From the NCBI GenBank assembly GCA_963678675.1, contig OY783192.1, forward strand, positions 9,891,953 to 9,955,952: a DNA stretch of 64,000 nucleotides, given 5' to 3'. The position numbers and the translations under genes were made by a program. Positions 44,700 to 56,100 of this stretch are shown here, piece by piece; position 1 is the stretch's first letter; each line of letters starts with the position of its first letter. Under the pieces are notes generated by a model that worked only from the letters and a program-made list of their open reading frames with translations, ran no database searches and was not told the origin of the DNA. Source of the DNA: Xiphydria camelus (lineage: Eukaryota; Arthropoda; Insecta; Hymenoptera; Xiphydriidae).

Positions 44700-45145
44700 A
44701 AAACGAGGATGTCAACCGTCAACGAGGAAAGAAGAAATCGTCCAAGTCATAGGGACTTCTCGTCGGATTCTTCGGGTAATGCTTCTTGCAGCAGCAAGAA
44801 GAGCCGGAAGTATTGCATCAGGCGTTATCCCAATTACAGTACGTAACACGATCAAAGCGTTTTAGTCTTGTTTCGAGATGATTTAGAGCATTTGAATGAG
44901 TAAAAATTAATTTTATTCCGTGCCCAAGTCGGCTAATCAATAAATTAAATTCACGCAGACAATAGCACCTTAGAGGGTGGTTTCTTAAATTGGGAAAGTT
45001 TAGGCGATGGTTTGGAGTACGCTAGCCCGATACAGTACAAAGTGGAGTTGGAAAAGGAGCACGCGGAAAGTGAAGACGAGAACGAAAACCCGACATGTGT
45101 GAAGATGGGAGTAGGTCCGGAGCTAAGAAAATAAATCAACGAAGA
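44700..45145 (+). pseudogene. Coding-like exon blocks in the left arm
   Basis: A frame near 44709 reads M-S-T-V-N-E-E-R-R-N-R-P-S-H-R-D-F-S-S-D-S-S-G and ends near 44846. A second block begins after ACGCAG at about 44960 and reads T-L-E-G-G-F-L-N-W-E-S-L-G-D-G-L, an acidic stretch (E-S-E-D-E-N-E-N) and G-P-E-L-R-K, with a stop near 45134. A third candidate (L-R-A-H-K-A-C-T-P-N-S-E-Q-A-K-K, about 45400-45478) precedes a CGG|GTATGT donor-like site. Together they suggest a decayed multi-exon gene, mirrored in the other arm. Unrecognised. The opposing-strand ORF at 44951-45190 is a shadow. Confidence 0.3.
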
Positions 45146-46328
45146 GGAAATTGGATGATCGAATGAAGGAAATTTACCTACACGCAACACATGAGGTTGG
45201 TTTCGAGAGGATAAAGGCTATTATCTGATGGCATTACACGCCTCGATTGCTGATATATTTTTTTTAGACATTTAATACGTAAATACCAGAACGTGACCAA
45301 GAGAATACGTGATCACAAATTCCCTACAGCCTCCGCCGATAGCGCAGGAGATCGACAATCACGTAATTAGATTTGGTAAAGCTAAGGCCAGTTGATACGA
45401 TGTTAAGAGCTCACAAGGCATGCACACCTAACAGCGAACAAGCGAAGAAAGTGATTTCTAAAAATACTCTAATATCGGGTATGTAATTCTCAATTCCTTC
45501 GTTTTGCTAACACACTGTCTGCAATAATTAGAAGACGTGAAGGATAATTTAAAACTGACTATTTTATATGATACAGTGACGAAATTACATCTCTGGAATT
45601 TGAATTGGAATTACTATTTCATCGATTAACGAAGTTAAAATCCTGACAAGCACTCCAGCTGCCGCTATTTCCGAGGAAGCATTAAATATTTTGATACTTG
45701 ACATTACTGTCCCGTCGATTGATCAAGACAACTTCCGATGATAAGGTCGACAGTGTTAATAATGAGTTTAATCGTATCTTTAATGGTGCAATAATTGTAA
45801 GAGCATTGAATTCTATCATTATTTCATCAAAGATATTTCATTAATACTCATCGCGGCATGCATTAAATAGAGTTTGCGAATAAAAGAAAAGGGTCAGCAT
45901 TACAAGAGTTTCATGAATCGTATTAATTATGCGTCTCGCTCGAACTTCCAACGTCCCACCCGATTATTGCTGCTGTGTGTACGTAGATTTCCGCGTCTGA
46001 TGTCCATCGACTAATTTTCCTCAGGATAGGATAGGAGTTACATCCGAACATTTGCTTGGTGTTGTAACGTTAAAGTAATGGGTTCATTTTAACGATTTAC
46101 TGTCAATTGTTAGCTACTCCAGTATGGAGTATTACCAGGAGATGCCACGTGGCGGCCAATTGACAAGTTACATGAATTTCGTACGACCTCTTCATGGATT
46201 TGTAAGATTTTACGAATTCCATGTAACTTCATCTCCCACCCTACCATTCTCGCCGTGACTCGGAAAGCCGAATGTTCTTGTTGCGGCTTCAAGGGCAGTC
46301 GGCCATTGTTGCCGTGGAAACCGTATGA

Positions 46329-46920
46329 TTACATTAAGTGTTCCATATGACCACCTTCTATTTCTTGTCGGCACTGCATTCGCACACGTTCCACAAGGTT
46401 CCGCTGCGTGTTGCGAAGCATATCTGCAGGTAGCGCAGCGCACTCTTCTCTGATACGTGCTTTAAGATGTTCGATATTTTGAATCGGCTGCCGCTCGTTG
46501 AATACCTTCATCTTTAAATAACTCCACAAGAAGAAGTCGAGGGGAGTTAGATCCGGAGATCTAGGTGGCCACTCCTTGGGTGCTCTCAAGCCGATCCAAC
46601 GTGCGCCGAAAACGTCGTTCAACAGCTGCGTCACCATTCGGCTTGAATGCGCTGGTGCACCTTCATGCTGGAATATGACTGGTTGATCTTCAGCGACTTC
46701 AAGGGGAGCCGGCAAAATTTGATTTTCCAGCATATCGAAATAGGGGTGTGGGAATTTAAATTTCCATCGATGAAGATGGGCCCGATGATCCGCTCTCCAT
46801 ATATCCCCGCCCAATCATTTACTTTATCTTTATTCTGGTGGTTCTGCTAACGGACGACGTGCGGGTTCCTGGCGCACCAGTATCGGTAGAAATGGGAGAA
46901 CATGCTCCCATTTACAAAAA
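46329..46920 (-). pseudogene. Tc1/mariner transposase, C-terminal half (left copy)
   Basis: Leftward frame with H-L-H-R-W-K-F-K-F, F-D-M-L-E-N-Q-I-L-P, F-Q-H-E-G-A-P-A-H-S-S-R and P-P-R-S-P-D-L-T-P-L-D-F-F-L-W, ending G-G-H-M-E-H-L-M. The second catalytic position is Glu here (HEG) where the right copy has Asp (HDG). Its N-terminal half lies 1.8 kb away at 48696-49274, so the gene is split by an insertion. Confidence 0.75.
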
Positions 46921-46934
46921 ATATTTATCTTACT

Positions 46935-48695
46935 TCTGGTAAAGAATCAGCTTGTTGGTCATCAAGAAACAAAATTCATAAATTTTACATTTTTGTTAAT
47001 TAACATCTCGAAACCCCGACGGAAAACAGACTTTTCGCAGATAAAAACTTATATCGATAAAGAAAACGAGTCCTCTCGCGCGCGGCCATTGTCTGTCCCG
47101 TGCACCACGACGTGCCCTTGGGGCGACCGATGCGGCGCGTGAACGCGGGATAGGGGAAAATTATATAAAATACCAGATGCTATCGTAACAGTTTTTATAG
47201 AAAAATTGTTAGATGTGAAACATTGAAATTCTTCTTTGTTGAAACTATGCGATAGGAAGGTTGGTGTGTTGAAGGAAGTGGAAATTAATGTAAACAAAGA
47301 TAGAGATTGCAATAAATAAAATGATTCTTTAATTTGCATCAAAATGTACACAAAAATTTGCATCAAAATATATACAAAAATGAAGGAAGTGGAAATCAAT
47401 ATAAACAAAGTTTGAGATTGCAATTAATTTGCATCAAAATATATACAAAAGTGTCTATTGAGTCTCGAGCAGGAGTTGGTCTTTACACAGAGAATTGCGA
47501 ACAATAAGTGATTGTAAAAGCGGCTAGCGGGGCAGGTGTATGCTTCGACTTTGTTTTTCTATGCATGGTGGGAGAAGGAAATTCTTCGAAACCACCGAGC
47601 TGGAGCATGAAAATTGGCGCCGGGAGAGTACGCAGATTCAGCGCCGTTCGGTTGGTACTATCCCCGAAGAAGTACACGTGCACCGCAATAGTCGAATTTA
47701 TTGCGGGTCTGCACTTTGTCCGAGGAGAGCATAAAAGGCAGAGGGTTTCTGTTGCCTCCAACGAGGCTCCTGAAATCTGAGCACGCGGTCGAGGCCCTTC
47801 GCTTGCGACCCGGCGCCTATCACTCTCGCTAGACTGAGTTACTATCTATTTAGCCGGTCAAATAGACTGAAATTTCTCTGGCAGTAAATTTTTATCGTGT
47901 ATCCACTGCAATCTAACTAGATTTATTTTTCTCAACCGAGATTCTAGACTAACTCTCGCTAGATTGTTCTCAATGCTGTGTCCACTTGAGTAAATCTAGC
48001 TGAAAACGAAAGAACACGTTCGCCAGTGCGCATTTGTATTTATAATTGTAATAGTATTAAACGGTACAAACCGTTGTGTCTAATTCAAAAAGCGCATTTA
48101 GTTTACTCTCTCTAAACTCTGCCATCAGTCGCTGTTCCGTCTCGCGATAAATGGAATTCGACAAAACGGTTCGTACCGTTTAATGGTATCACAGTCATAA
48201 ATACAAATGCGCACTGGCGCACGTATTCTTTCAACGGATGCGTGGTCCATCCTTCCTATCGCATACTTTCTACAAAGAAGAATTTCGATGTTTCACATCT
48301 AACAATTTTCCTATACAAACGGTATTTAAATGTTATTTTTAAACGTGCTAACCAATGATCAATCAATCCTCATGCTTTCATTAATGAGGGTAAATACTGC
48401 TTCGTACACCGATACAGTGAGCGTGTAGTAGTAAGTGGTTAAGCTAGGGCTCGGTGAAAGGGGACCACATCGAGTCGTGGCGGAGAGAGCCGATGCGTCC
48501 CGAGTTAGGCCAGGCGAACGTTGGGACGCAGTTCAGTGAGGAGACGCAGGGTGACCGTTGCCTCTATATCTATATATAGAATAGATACAGATATAGAGGC
48601 AATGTTCAACGTTCGCCTGGCCTTAGCGTATTTAGCCACTCCAGCGACGTTTCACGAGCAGCCGGTCTCACCCCCGAAGCGCGGCGTAAGATGTT
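46935..48695. other. 1.7-kb insertion with nested inverted repeats
   Basis: Splits the left transposase copy. 47200-47262 is mirrored by about 48252-48312 (ATTGTTAGATGTGAAACAT). 48010-48236 is a hairpin element (GCCAGTGCGCATTTGTATTT, AAACGGTAC..CCGTTT). 48507-48624 is another (GGCCAGGCGAACGTT, TTGCCTCTATATCTATA). 47290-47450 has a diverged direct repeat (AATTTGCATCAAAATATATA). ORFs of 60-124 codons in it carry no recognisable motif. Boundaries are approximate. Confidence 0.5.
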
Positions 48696-49274
48696 TCACA
48701 TCAAAAACGTACATTCGTCCGTGAAGCAGATGGTCTTCATATAGTCCGGATTCTGCTCGAGCTGCTCCACCATTGCTCTGCAAAATGTCAATCTTCGTTC
48801 GCGATCATTGTGGCGAGGCAGTGCTTGATGCACCTGCGCCTTATAGTTGTTGATCTTGTTTAAACGGAGCACTCTATGCACACTGTCTTTGCGAATTCCT
48901 GTACGTCTCGAAATTCCCCTTATCGACTATTGCATATCCTCTTCTACGATCCGGAGGACAGTTCTCTCGACCTCGGGATCAACCCTCGGACGATTTGGAT
49001 TCGTCAAATTCGGCGTTGACCCTGTTCTCCGGAACTTTTGCACGAGTCGCGACACCATTGATGTATTCAATCGGCACTCCCCGGGTCCCTCTGGCGAAAG
49101 ATGTTTACTACTTCGCGGGTACTGTATTGAGCCGCCAGCGTGACTATTTCCGCCTTCTCGGCTTCGGTATATCGTTGTATTTTGGTTGAGTCGATGACGC
49201 GTTATGTCCAGCTCTTGGTATCGGTAATGCAATGCTCGAGGTGTCATAGGATTTTCGAATGTTTTCGGCTCCAC
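48696..49274 (-). pseudogene. Tc1/mariner transposase, N-terminal half (left copy)
   Basis: Leftward: a helix-turn-helix block (S-M-V-S-R-L-V-Q-K-F-R-R-T-G-S), a GRPR-like hinge (N-R-P-R-V-D-P), then after an in-frame stop near 48927 the stretch V-H-R-V-L-R-L-N-K and finally Q-N-P-D-Y-M-K-T-I-C-F-T-D-E, which carries the first catalytic Asp (near 48705). The gene breaks off three residues later where the insertion begins. Confidence 0.7.
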
Positions 49275-49352
49275 TTTCGAAAATCTGAGCCGTAGACGAG
49301 CGAACTCAAGTGGCTATGACACGGTCAGGGCCGATTGAGCACATCAATGGTG

Positions 49353-49417
49353 TCGCGAACAACGATCGCGAACAATGATCGCGAACAACGATCGCGAACA
49401 ACGATCGCGAACGAAGA
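49353..49417. repeat. 13-bp tandem repeat, five copies
   Basis: TCGCGAACAACGA repeated five times with one or two changes, at the junction between the two head-to-head transposase copies. The related string ACGATCGCGAACGAAG also occurs at 49593, within the gene. Local slippage of the coding sequence is the simplest source. Confidence 0.7.
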
Positions 49418-49419
49418 TT

Positions 49420-50278
49420 GACATTTTGCCGATTTGAACTGTCCTCCGGATCGTAGAAGAGGATATGCAACAGTCGATAAGGGGAATTTCGAGACGTACA
49501 GGAATTCGCAAAGACAGTGTGCTAGAGTGCTCCGTTTAAACAAGATCCGAAATTAAGGCGCAGGTGTATCAAGCACTGCCTCGCCACAACGATCGCGAAC
49601 GAAGATTGACATTTTGCCGATCAATGATGGAGCAGCTCGAAAGGAATCCTGATTATACGAAGACCATCTGCTTCACGGACGAATATACGTTTTTTGTAAA
49701 TGGGAGCATGGGCTCCCATTTCTACTGATACTGGTGCGCCAGGAACCCGCACGTCGTCCGTGAGCAGAACCATCAGAATAAGGAGAAAGTCAATGTTTGG
49801 GCGGGGATATGGAGAGCGGACAATCAGGCCCATCTTCATCGATGGAAATTTAAATTCCCAGACCTATTTCGATATGCTGGAAAATCAAATTTTGCCGGCC
49901 CTTCTAGAAGTCGCTGAAGATCAACCAGTCATATTCCAGCATGACGGTATACCAGCGCATTCAAGCAGAATGGTGACTCAGCTATTGAATGACGTTTTCG
50001 GCGCACGTTGGATCGGCTTGAGAACACCCAGGGAGTGGTCACCTGGATCTCCGGATCTGATTCCCCTCGACTTCTTCTTGTGTGGTTACTTGAAGATGAA
50101 GGTTTTCGACGAGCGGCGGCCGATTCAAAATATCGAACACCTTAAAGCACGCATCAGAGAAGAGTGCGCTGCGATACCTGCAGATATGTTGGCAATAGAT
50201 AGCGGAACCTTCTGCGACGTGTGCGAATGCAGTGCCGACAAGAAAATAGAAAGAGGTTATATGGAACACTTGAGATAA
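49420..50278 (+). pseudogene. Tc1/mariner (DD41D-type) transposase, right copy
   Basis: Rightward copy of the same gene, continuous but with frame changes near 49535, a stop near 49720 and further shifts near 49850. The first catalytic Asp is in C-F-T-D-E-Y (near 49680). The second is in F-Q-H-D-G-I-P-A-H (near 49945). The third is in S-P-D-L-I-P-L-D-F-F (near 50070). By my count 41 residues separate the second and third, the spacing of the DD41D branch of Tc1/mariner. Such enzymes cut and paste at TA. The protein ends G-Y-M-E-H-L-R. The N-terminal DNA-binding part is missing from this copy. Confidence 0.75.
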
Positions 50279-52230
50279 TCATACGGTTTCCACGGCAACA
50301 ATGGCCGACTGCCCTTGAAGCCGCAACAAGAACATTCGGCTTTCCGAGTCACGGCGAGAACGGTAGGGTGGGAGATGAAGTTACATGGAATTCGTAAAAC
50401 CTTACAAATTCATGAAGAGGTCGTACGAAATTCATGTAACGTGTCAATTGGCCTCCACGTGGCATCTCCTGGTAATACTCCATACTGGAGTAGCTAACAA
50501 TTGACAGTAAATCGTTAAAATGTACCCATTACTTTAACGTTACAACATCAAGCAAATGTTCGGATGTAACTCCTATCCTATCCTGAGGAAAATTAGTCGA
50601 TGGACATCAGACGCGGAAATCTACGTACACACAGCAGCAATAATCGGGTGGGACGTTGGAAGTTCGAGCGAGACGCATAATTAATACGATTCATGAAACT
50701 CTTGTAATGCTGACCCTTTTCTTTTATTCGCAAACTCTATTTAATGCATGCCGCGATGAGTATTAATGAAATATCTTTGATGAAATAATGATAGAATTCA
50801 ATGCTCTTACAATTATTGCACCATTAAAGATACGATTAAACTCATTATTAACACTGTCGACCTTATCATCGGAAGTTGTCTTGATCAATCGACGGGACAG
50901 TAATGTCAAGTATCAAAATATTTAATGCTTCCTCGGAAATAGCGGCAGCTGGAGTGCTTGTCAGGATTTTAACTTCGTTAATCGATGAAATAGTAATTCC
51001 AATTCAAATTCCAGAGATGTAATTTCGTCACTGTATCATATAAAATAGTCAGTTTTAAATTATCCTTCACGTCTTCTAATTATTGCAGACAGTGTGTTAG
51101 CAAAACGAAGGAATTGAGAATTACATACCCGATATTAGAGTATTTTTAGAAATCACTTTCTTCGCTTGTTCGCTGTTAGGTGTGCATGACTTGTGAGCTC
51201 TTAACATCGTATCAACTGGCCTTAGCTTTACCAAATCTAATTACGTGATTGTCGATCTCCTGCGCTATCGGCGGAGGCTGTAGGGAATTTGTGATCACGT
51301 ATTCTCTTGGTCACGTTCTGGTATTTACGTATTAAATGTCTAAAAAAAATATCAGCAATCGAGGCGTTTAATGCCATCAGATAATAGCCTTTATCCTCTC
51401 GAAACCAACCTCATGTGTTGCGTGTAGGTAAATTTCCTTCATTCGATCATCCAATTTCCTCTTCGTTGATTTGTTTTCTTAGCTCCGGACCTACTCCCAT
51501 CTTCACACATGTCGGGTTTTCGTTCTCGTCTTCACTTTCCGCGTGCTCCTTTTCCAACTCCACTTTGTACTGTATCGGGCTAGCGTACTCCAAACCATCG
51601 CCTAAACTTTCCCAATTTAAGAAACCACCCTCTAAGGTGCTATTGTCTGCGTGAATTTAATTTCTTGATTAGCCGACTTGGGCACGGAATAAAATTAATT
51701 TTTACTCATTCAAATGCTCTAAATCATCTCGAAACAATACTAAAACGCTTTGATCGTGTTACGTACTGTAATTGGGATAACGCCTGATGCAATAGTTCCG
51801 GCTCTTCTTGCTGCTGCTAAGCATTACCCGAAGAATCCGACGAGAAGTCCCTATGACTTGGACGATTTCTTCTTTCCTCGTTGGCGGTTGACATTCTCGT
51901 TTTTCAGGTTCGGTAAGCGCGGAAGAGAATCAATTGGCAATCATAATAGCCCTGTTCCTTCAGAAAGATTCAGGAATTTCACCGAAGAAACCCGAATGAT
52001 TATTTCTTACCACTATACTATAAAATTACTCAACATTATTCAAATACTCACGATTTTAGGGTTACACGAAAAGCTTTGATCTCCCGAATTGACAGCTATC
52101 GGGATATCAGACGTTTGACACTTTTCACTTTTATGCAGTGCACTCTGTTGAATCCAACTCTAACTATCACTGCCGAAGTCAAATTTCGGGTCACAGTACC
52201 CCTGTTGCGCTTGCCGTCAGACATACGGTA

Positions 52231-53126
52231 GTAATACATGGATGGAATATTATAATAATACTGAAGCACACGGAGGTGACAAACACGGAGGTGACATTTG
52301 TGTAGGAAATGTGAAAAAATTATTGCACGATGATTGAGGTTAGGTTCTTAAGTTTAATGGTATATTTTGGCATACTCTAAGCTCTTATTTTTACATAGAA
52401 GACAGTTGGTTTAATATTCAGGTGCTGAACATATAGAGACATTTTACGGGTATTTTTTTACAATTTACATTGTGCACACGGAGGTGATACCTGCAGCCGT
52501 TACAGCCATATTGCAGCAGTAAAATGGCATAATATGTTAACAAATTAACATTTTAAACAAAGTTATTTTCTCTTTAAGTGTGACAACTGTAATCCTACAA
52601 CGGTTTAAAATTAGACATTGTGAATTACATTTTATAATGAGTTTTAATGTCTCACAGTTGTTCTTACGCACACGGAGGTGACATTAGCTGGATATAAGTG
52701 CCATAAAACAAAACTATTAAACAAATATATATAAAGTTATTTTGCAATTAAAATAATCGTATTATAAAGTTAATATTTGGAGCAGGAAAATCTTCTTGAA
52801 ATTAAAAATACCGGAAGTGCTAGCTTGTTACACTATTTTAATAAAATATTTATGAAAGTTATGTATATTGATATTTTTAATGCTCCTTAAAAATAAACAA
52901 GTTTACCTACTTTTAAAAAAATTTTGGTCTAATTTACTTATGCATCAAAAATAGCATCAAAAGTAGCATCAAAAGTAGCATCAAAAATATCAATATACAC
53001 ATAACTTTTATAAATATTTTCCTGAAAAAAACTGTTAGGGTTCAGATCGTTTTTAATTTGATAAAATTCTTATCTGATTATTAATACTTTTGTAAAGTTC
53101 ATCAATATTGACCAACCGAAGGTGAT
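52231..53126. repeat. A+T-rich region with four CACGGAGGTGAC words
   Basis: CGGAGGTGAC occurs at 52271, 52286 and 52673, and CGGAGGTGAT at 52479, always in the same orientation and preceded by CA/CACA. No ORF of note. The word closely resembles CGGAGTTGAC, which is repeated inside the next element. 52830-52870 and 52970-53020 form an inverted pair around TATTGATATTTTT words. It may be the terminal part of a relative of that element. Confidence 0.45.
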
Positions 53127-53130
53127 ATAT

Positions 53131-56100
53131 GGGTGATTCTCAAAAATGTAGCATTTTTGAAAAAAAAAAAATTTTTTTTTTAAATGACTAATTGTTTTTA
53201 TGGCTTAGACTTGTTTAGTAGGACAAGATACTACTCTGGGTACATTGGTCAGGCACAATCTTTATTTTCAAGGTATATATAGGCCAAATTGATATTTTGG
53301 GTGAGACGGAGTTGACGCATGCTCACGTATTACGCCAATCCGTTCCGAGACTCGAAATTCCGTCTCTCTGAGGGTATAGTATGAGATGGGCTCGGAGGAT
53401 AGGGTTTTAATTGAAACTTCGGGCATCATAGAGCCCCCCAACCCCCTCCCCCTCCGCGCAATACTTTTATCCCTGTCCTCTAAGGTAAAGCGGGCCGGAA
53501 TAGGCTTAAAAACAGACTAATGTTAGTTTTATTAGGAAGGTTTTATTAGATTTGAGAACTTTATCAGTTTGCAAAAATTCTTGCTACCTTCCCTAAGGGT
53601 TCAAGTGAGGCCGCCCGCTCCCTTTTGGGACCCCGGATACTATTTCCAACCCACAAACTTTGTTCAGTTCGGCCCTGGGTATACTTCGGGTAAAAAAAAG
53701 TAATAACATGCTGGAATTGTGTGGTATATTCGATTTATTCAGAGATTATACGCCTTTAAACGACTCAAGATTTCTTAACTTGCAGAACAAAAATATTAAG
53801 AACAAATCATTTTGGTATACGCACTTAAAATTAGATAAATTACAATCATGTTTTATGCTCAAGTCTAACCTTTTAAATTGTACCTCTAGAGCATTAGCTT
53901 TCTTGCATTTTTGCCAGAATTAAAACATCGATATCCCTTTATTTTAACGATTTAACGTTTTTAAAGTTTCACAACTTTAACGATTTAAATTTCCTTAACA
54001 TACACTTACAGTACGAACACATACGGCACAGAATCTTGGTAATAACACTTACATGAACTAAAATTACATTCACATTTTTTGCTCTTGTCTGATTATTAAT
54101 ACAGCAGGTACTTAAGAATCGTCAGAGATTTACTTCCTAGCCTTTTTAGCGAGTCTGGAACACTGAGATCGCTTTCTTTTCTGAGCGATAGGAACCTTTT
54201 TTTGGGACGTGAAATCCTTTTCTCCAATGGAAAAGTGTACACAAGTTTTGTCAGGAGCACAGTTGTAGCATGACAGACTATTAAACCTTAGAATTTTGGG
54301 GTTTTCCTTTACCCACTTAAACTGATGTACTTTCATCGTTCCAGTGAAGGCAGTCACAGAAAAGGGCAGCTGGTCGTCTACATCAATTATATCTTCTTCT
54401 GAAATGGTTTTGATCGTAATATTTTTACAGTGTTCTTTTAAAGCTTCCACTGCGGTATTCATATTGTGAATATCCATACCGCGTGCCACACACCTATCTA
54501 ATATTCTTTTTGTTGCACCCCCGATCCCATCTGCTGCCCCCTTTCCGTGCCCTGCTTCAGAATAATTGTACACGATAGTTTCTAGCTAAGGATACAAAGT
54601 TGGAATGCAAGAACATATTAAATGGAACATAGACTTGTTACGATACTGTGTGCTCGGCCCATCGCTCAAAACATGAAGCGTTTTAATTTTGGGGTTCGCT
54701 GATAAAATATCGTCTAAAATAGGTCTAAGGTGAGCTATTACGGCCGATGCGTCGTGTCTTAAACTTTCCGAAAGAGTTACAAAGCCACGGGAATAATCTT
54801 TAGTATAGATCACACCGTTGTGTAACGTTATCATTTGCCTCGACCAACCAAAGTGAACAAATTGCGGTTCTTTCCCGTATTTACAAGAGTAATTTTCGCT
54901 GAAATCCATGTGTATCAACAAATCGCTCTCCCCCAATGACTTTTTCAGCGTGCTTAATGTGCACGCTTGCTTATCATTGCGGTGACAGTGAGCAATATAA
55001 TTCTCAAACGATTTTTGAAATTCTTCTTTCAACGATTCAACAGTCTCAGAAACAGTCTCTTTGGCAGGAACTTTAACTTGTATTTCTTTCTTTGTTTTAG
55101 GAGAGATTCGCTTTTCAGTTTTCGAAACCCACTGAAAATACCTAACTTCAGTATCATTTGCTAGAGGAGCAAAAGGAATTTTTTTATCTTTACAGATTAA
55201 ACATTTTCTCAATATGCAATTCTCTGTCACATTATCGCACACGATGTGCTCTGTCAGGTCACTTCGTCTTGCGCTAAGCGTTAGCCCGATTGAATGCCAC
55301 TTTTTTAATATAAAATCCATGTTTTCGTGCGTAACACAGAGACACGTATCCCTGGCACTTACTTTAGGAAAAATAGTCCAAAAGGGACGTTTCTTAGCAA
55401 AAGCGGCGTAGCTTACACGAATACTGGGGTACTTATCACAAAATTGTTTGTACAAAGAGGAAACAGAGTCATTTAAATATATGAGCTGTTTCTTTATGCC
55501 TCTTTTCTTTTTAAAGTCTTTTTTTCCGGGCAGCATTCTACTATTCTCTTCATAAAATCTAGCTATTTTTTCATTTAAAAATCTATTAGCCCCTTCAGAC
55601 CTCCTAGTATACTTCAGGTAACAAGAATCTTCTTTTAAAACACGAGAATTCGGTTAATATTGAAGTCTTTTTGAATCTTTGTCAGATATCGATACTTTGC
55701 GGTCGTCTTACCATACAAAACTCTACTCAAGACTTGGCGAACTTTGTAGCTTTTACATCCCTTATATGACGATTTAATTTGGTCTTTAACAGCTTCATGA
55801 AAAACCAGCTGCCTCTTCACATTTGCTGATACCTTTTCTTTTCCCAACGACGCCTTTACTCTTGAGCGAGGAGTTAGTTCTTTGCCCTGAAAAAAGAAAA
55901 ATGGTTAGAACAATCTATGTAAACTTTGAAAGGAGCACTTTGCCATAGAAAGTACTTACATTTCTTGTGCAAGATCTGGATTCTTCTCTGTGCAATCGCC
56001 TGAGAGTACTCTTTTCCCTCCTCCTAGATTGTTTCAGCTCTGCTTGTAATGACTTTATTGTATTAATATGTAATATTTCTGGCGATTCTTCTTGCGGATT

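Larger units (their letters stand above)
44374..52230. mobile_element. CCGNATGTC-family 7.9-kb palindrome with mariner genes
   Basis: Left end TACGTATGTCTGACGGCA (one C lost), right end reverse complement of TACCGTATGTCTGACGGCA. GACTTCGGCAGT lies about 60 bp in. Arms 44374-46917 and 49696-52230 are reverse complements. Each arm runs from the terminus through coding-like blocks into the 3' half of a Tc1/mariner transposase. The middle (46918-49695) holds the 5' halves of those genes head to head plus a roughly 1.7-kb insertion in the left copy. In the outer arms the two copies differ very little, e.g. one amino acid in a 79-codon frame at 44951-45190/51415-51654. Confidence 0.75.
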
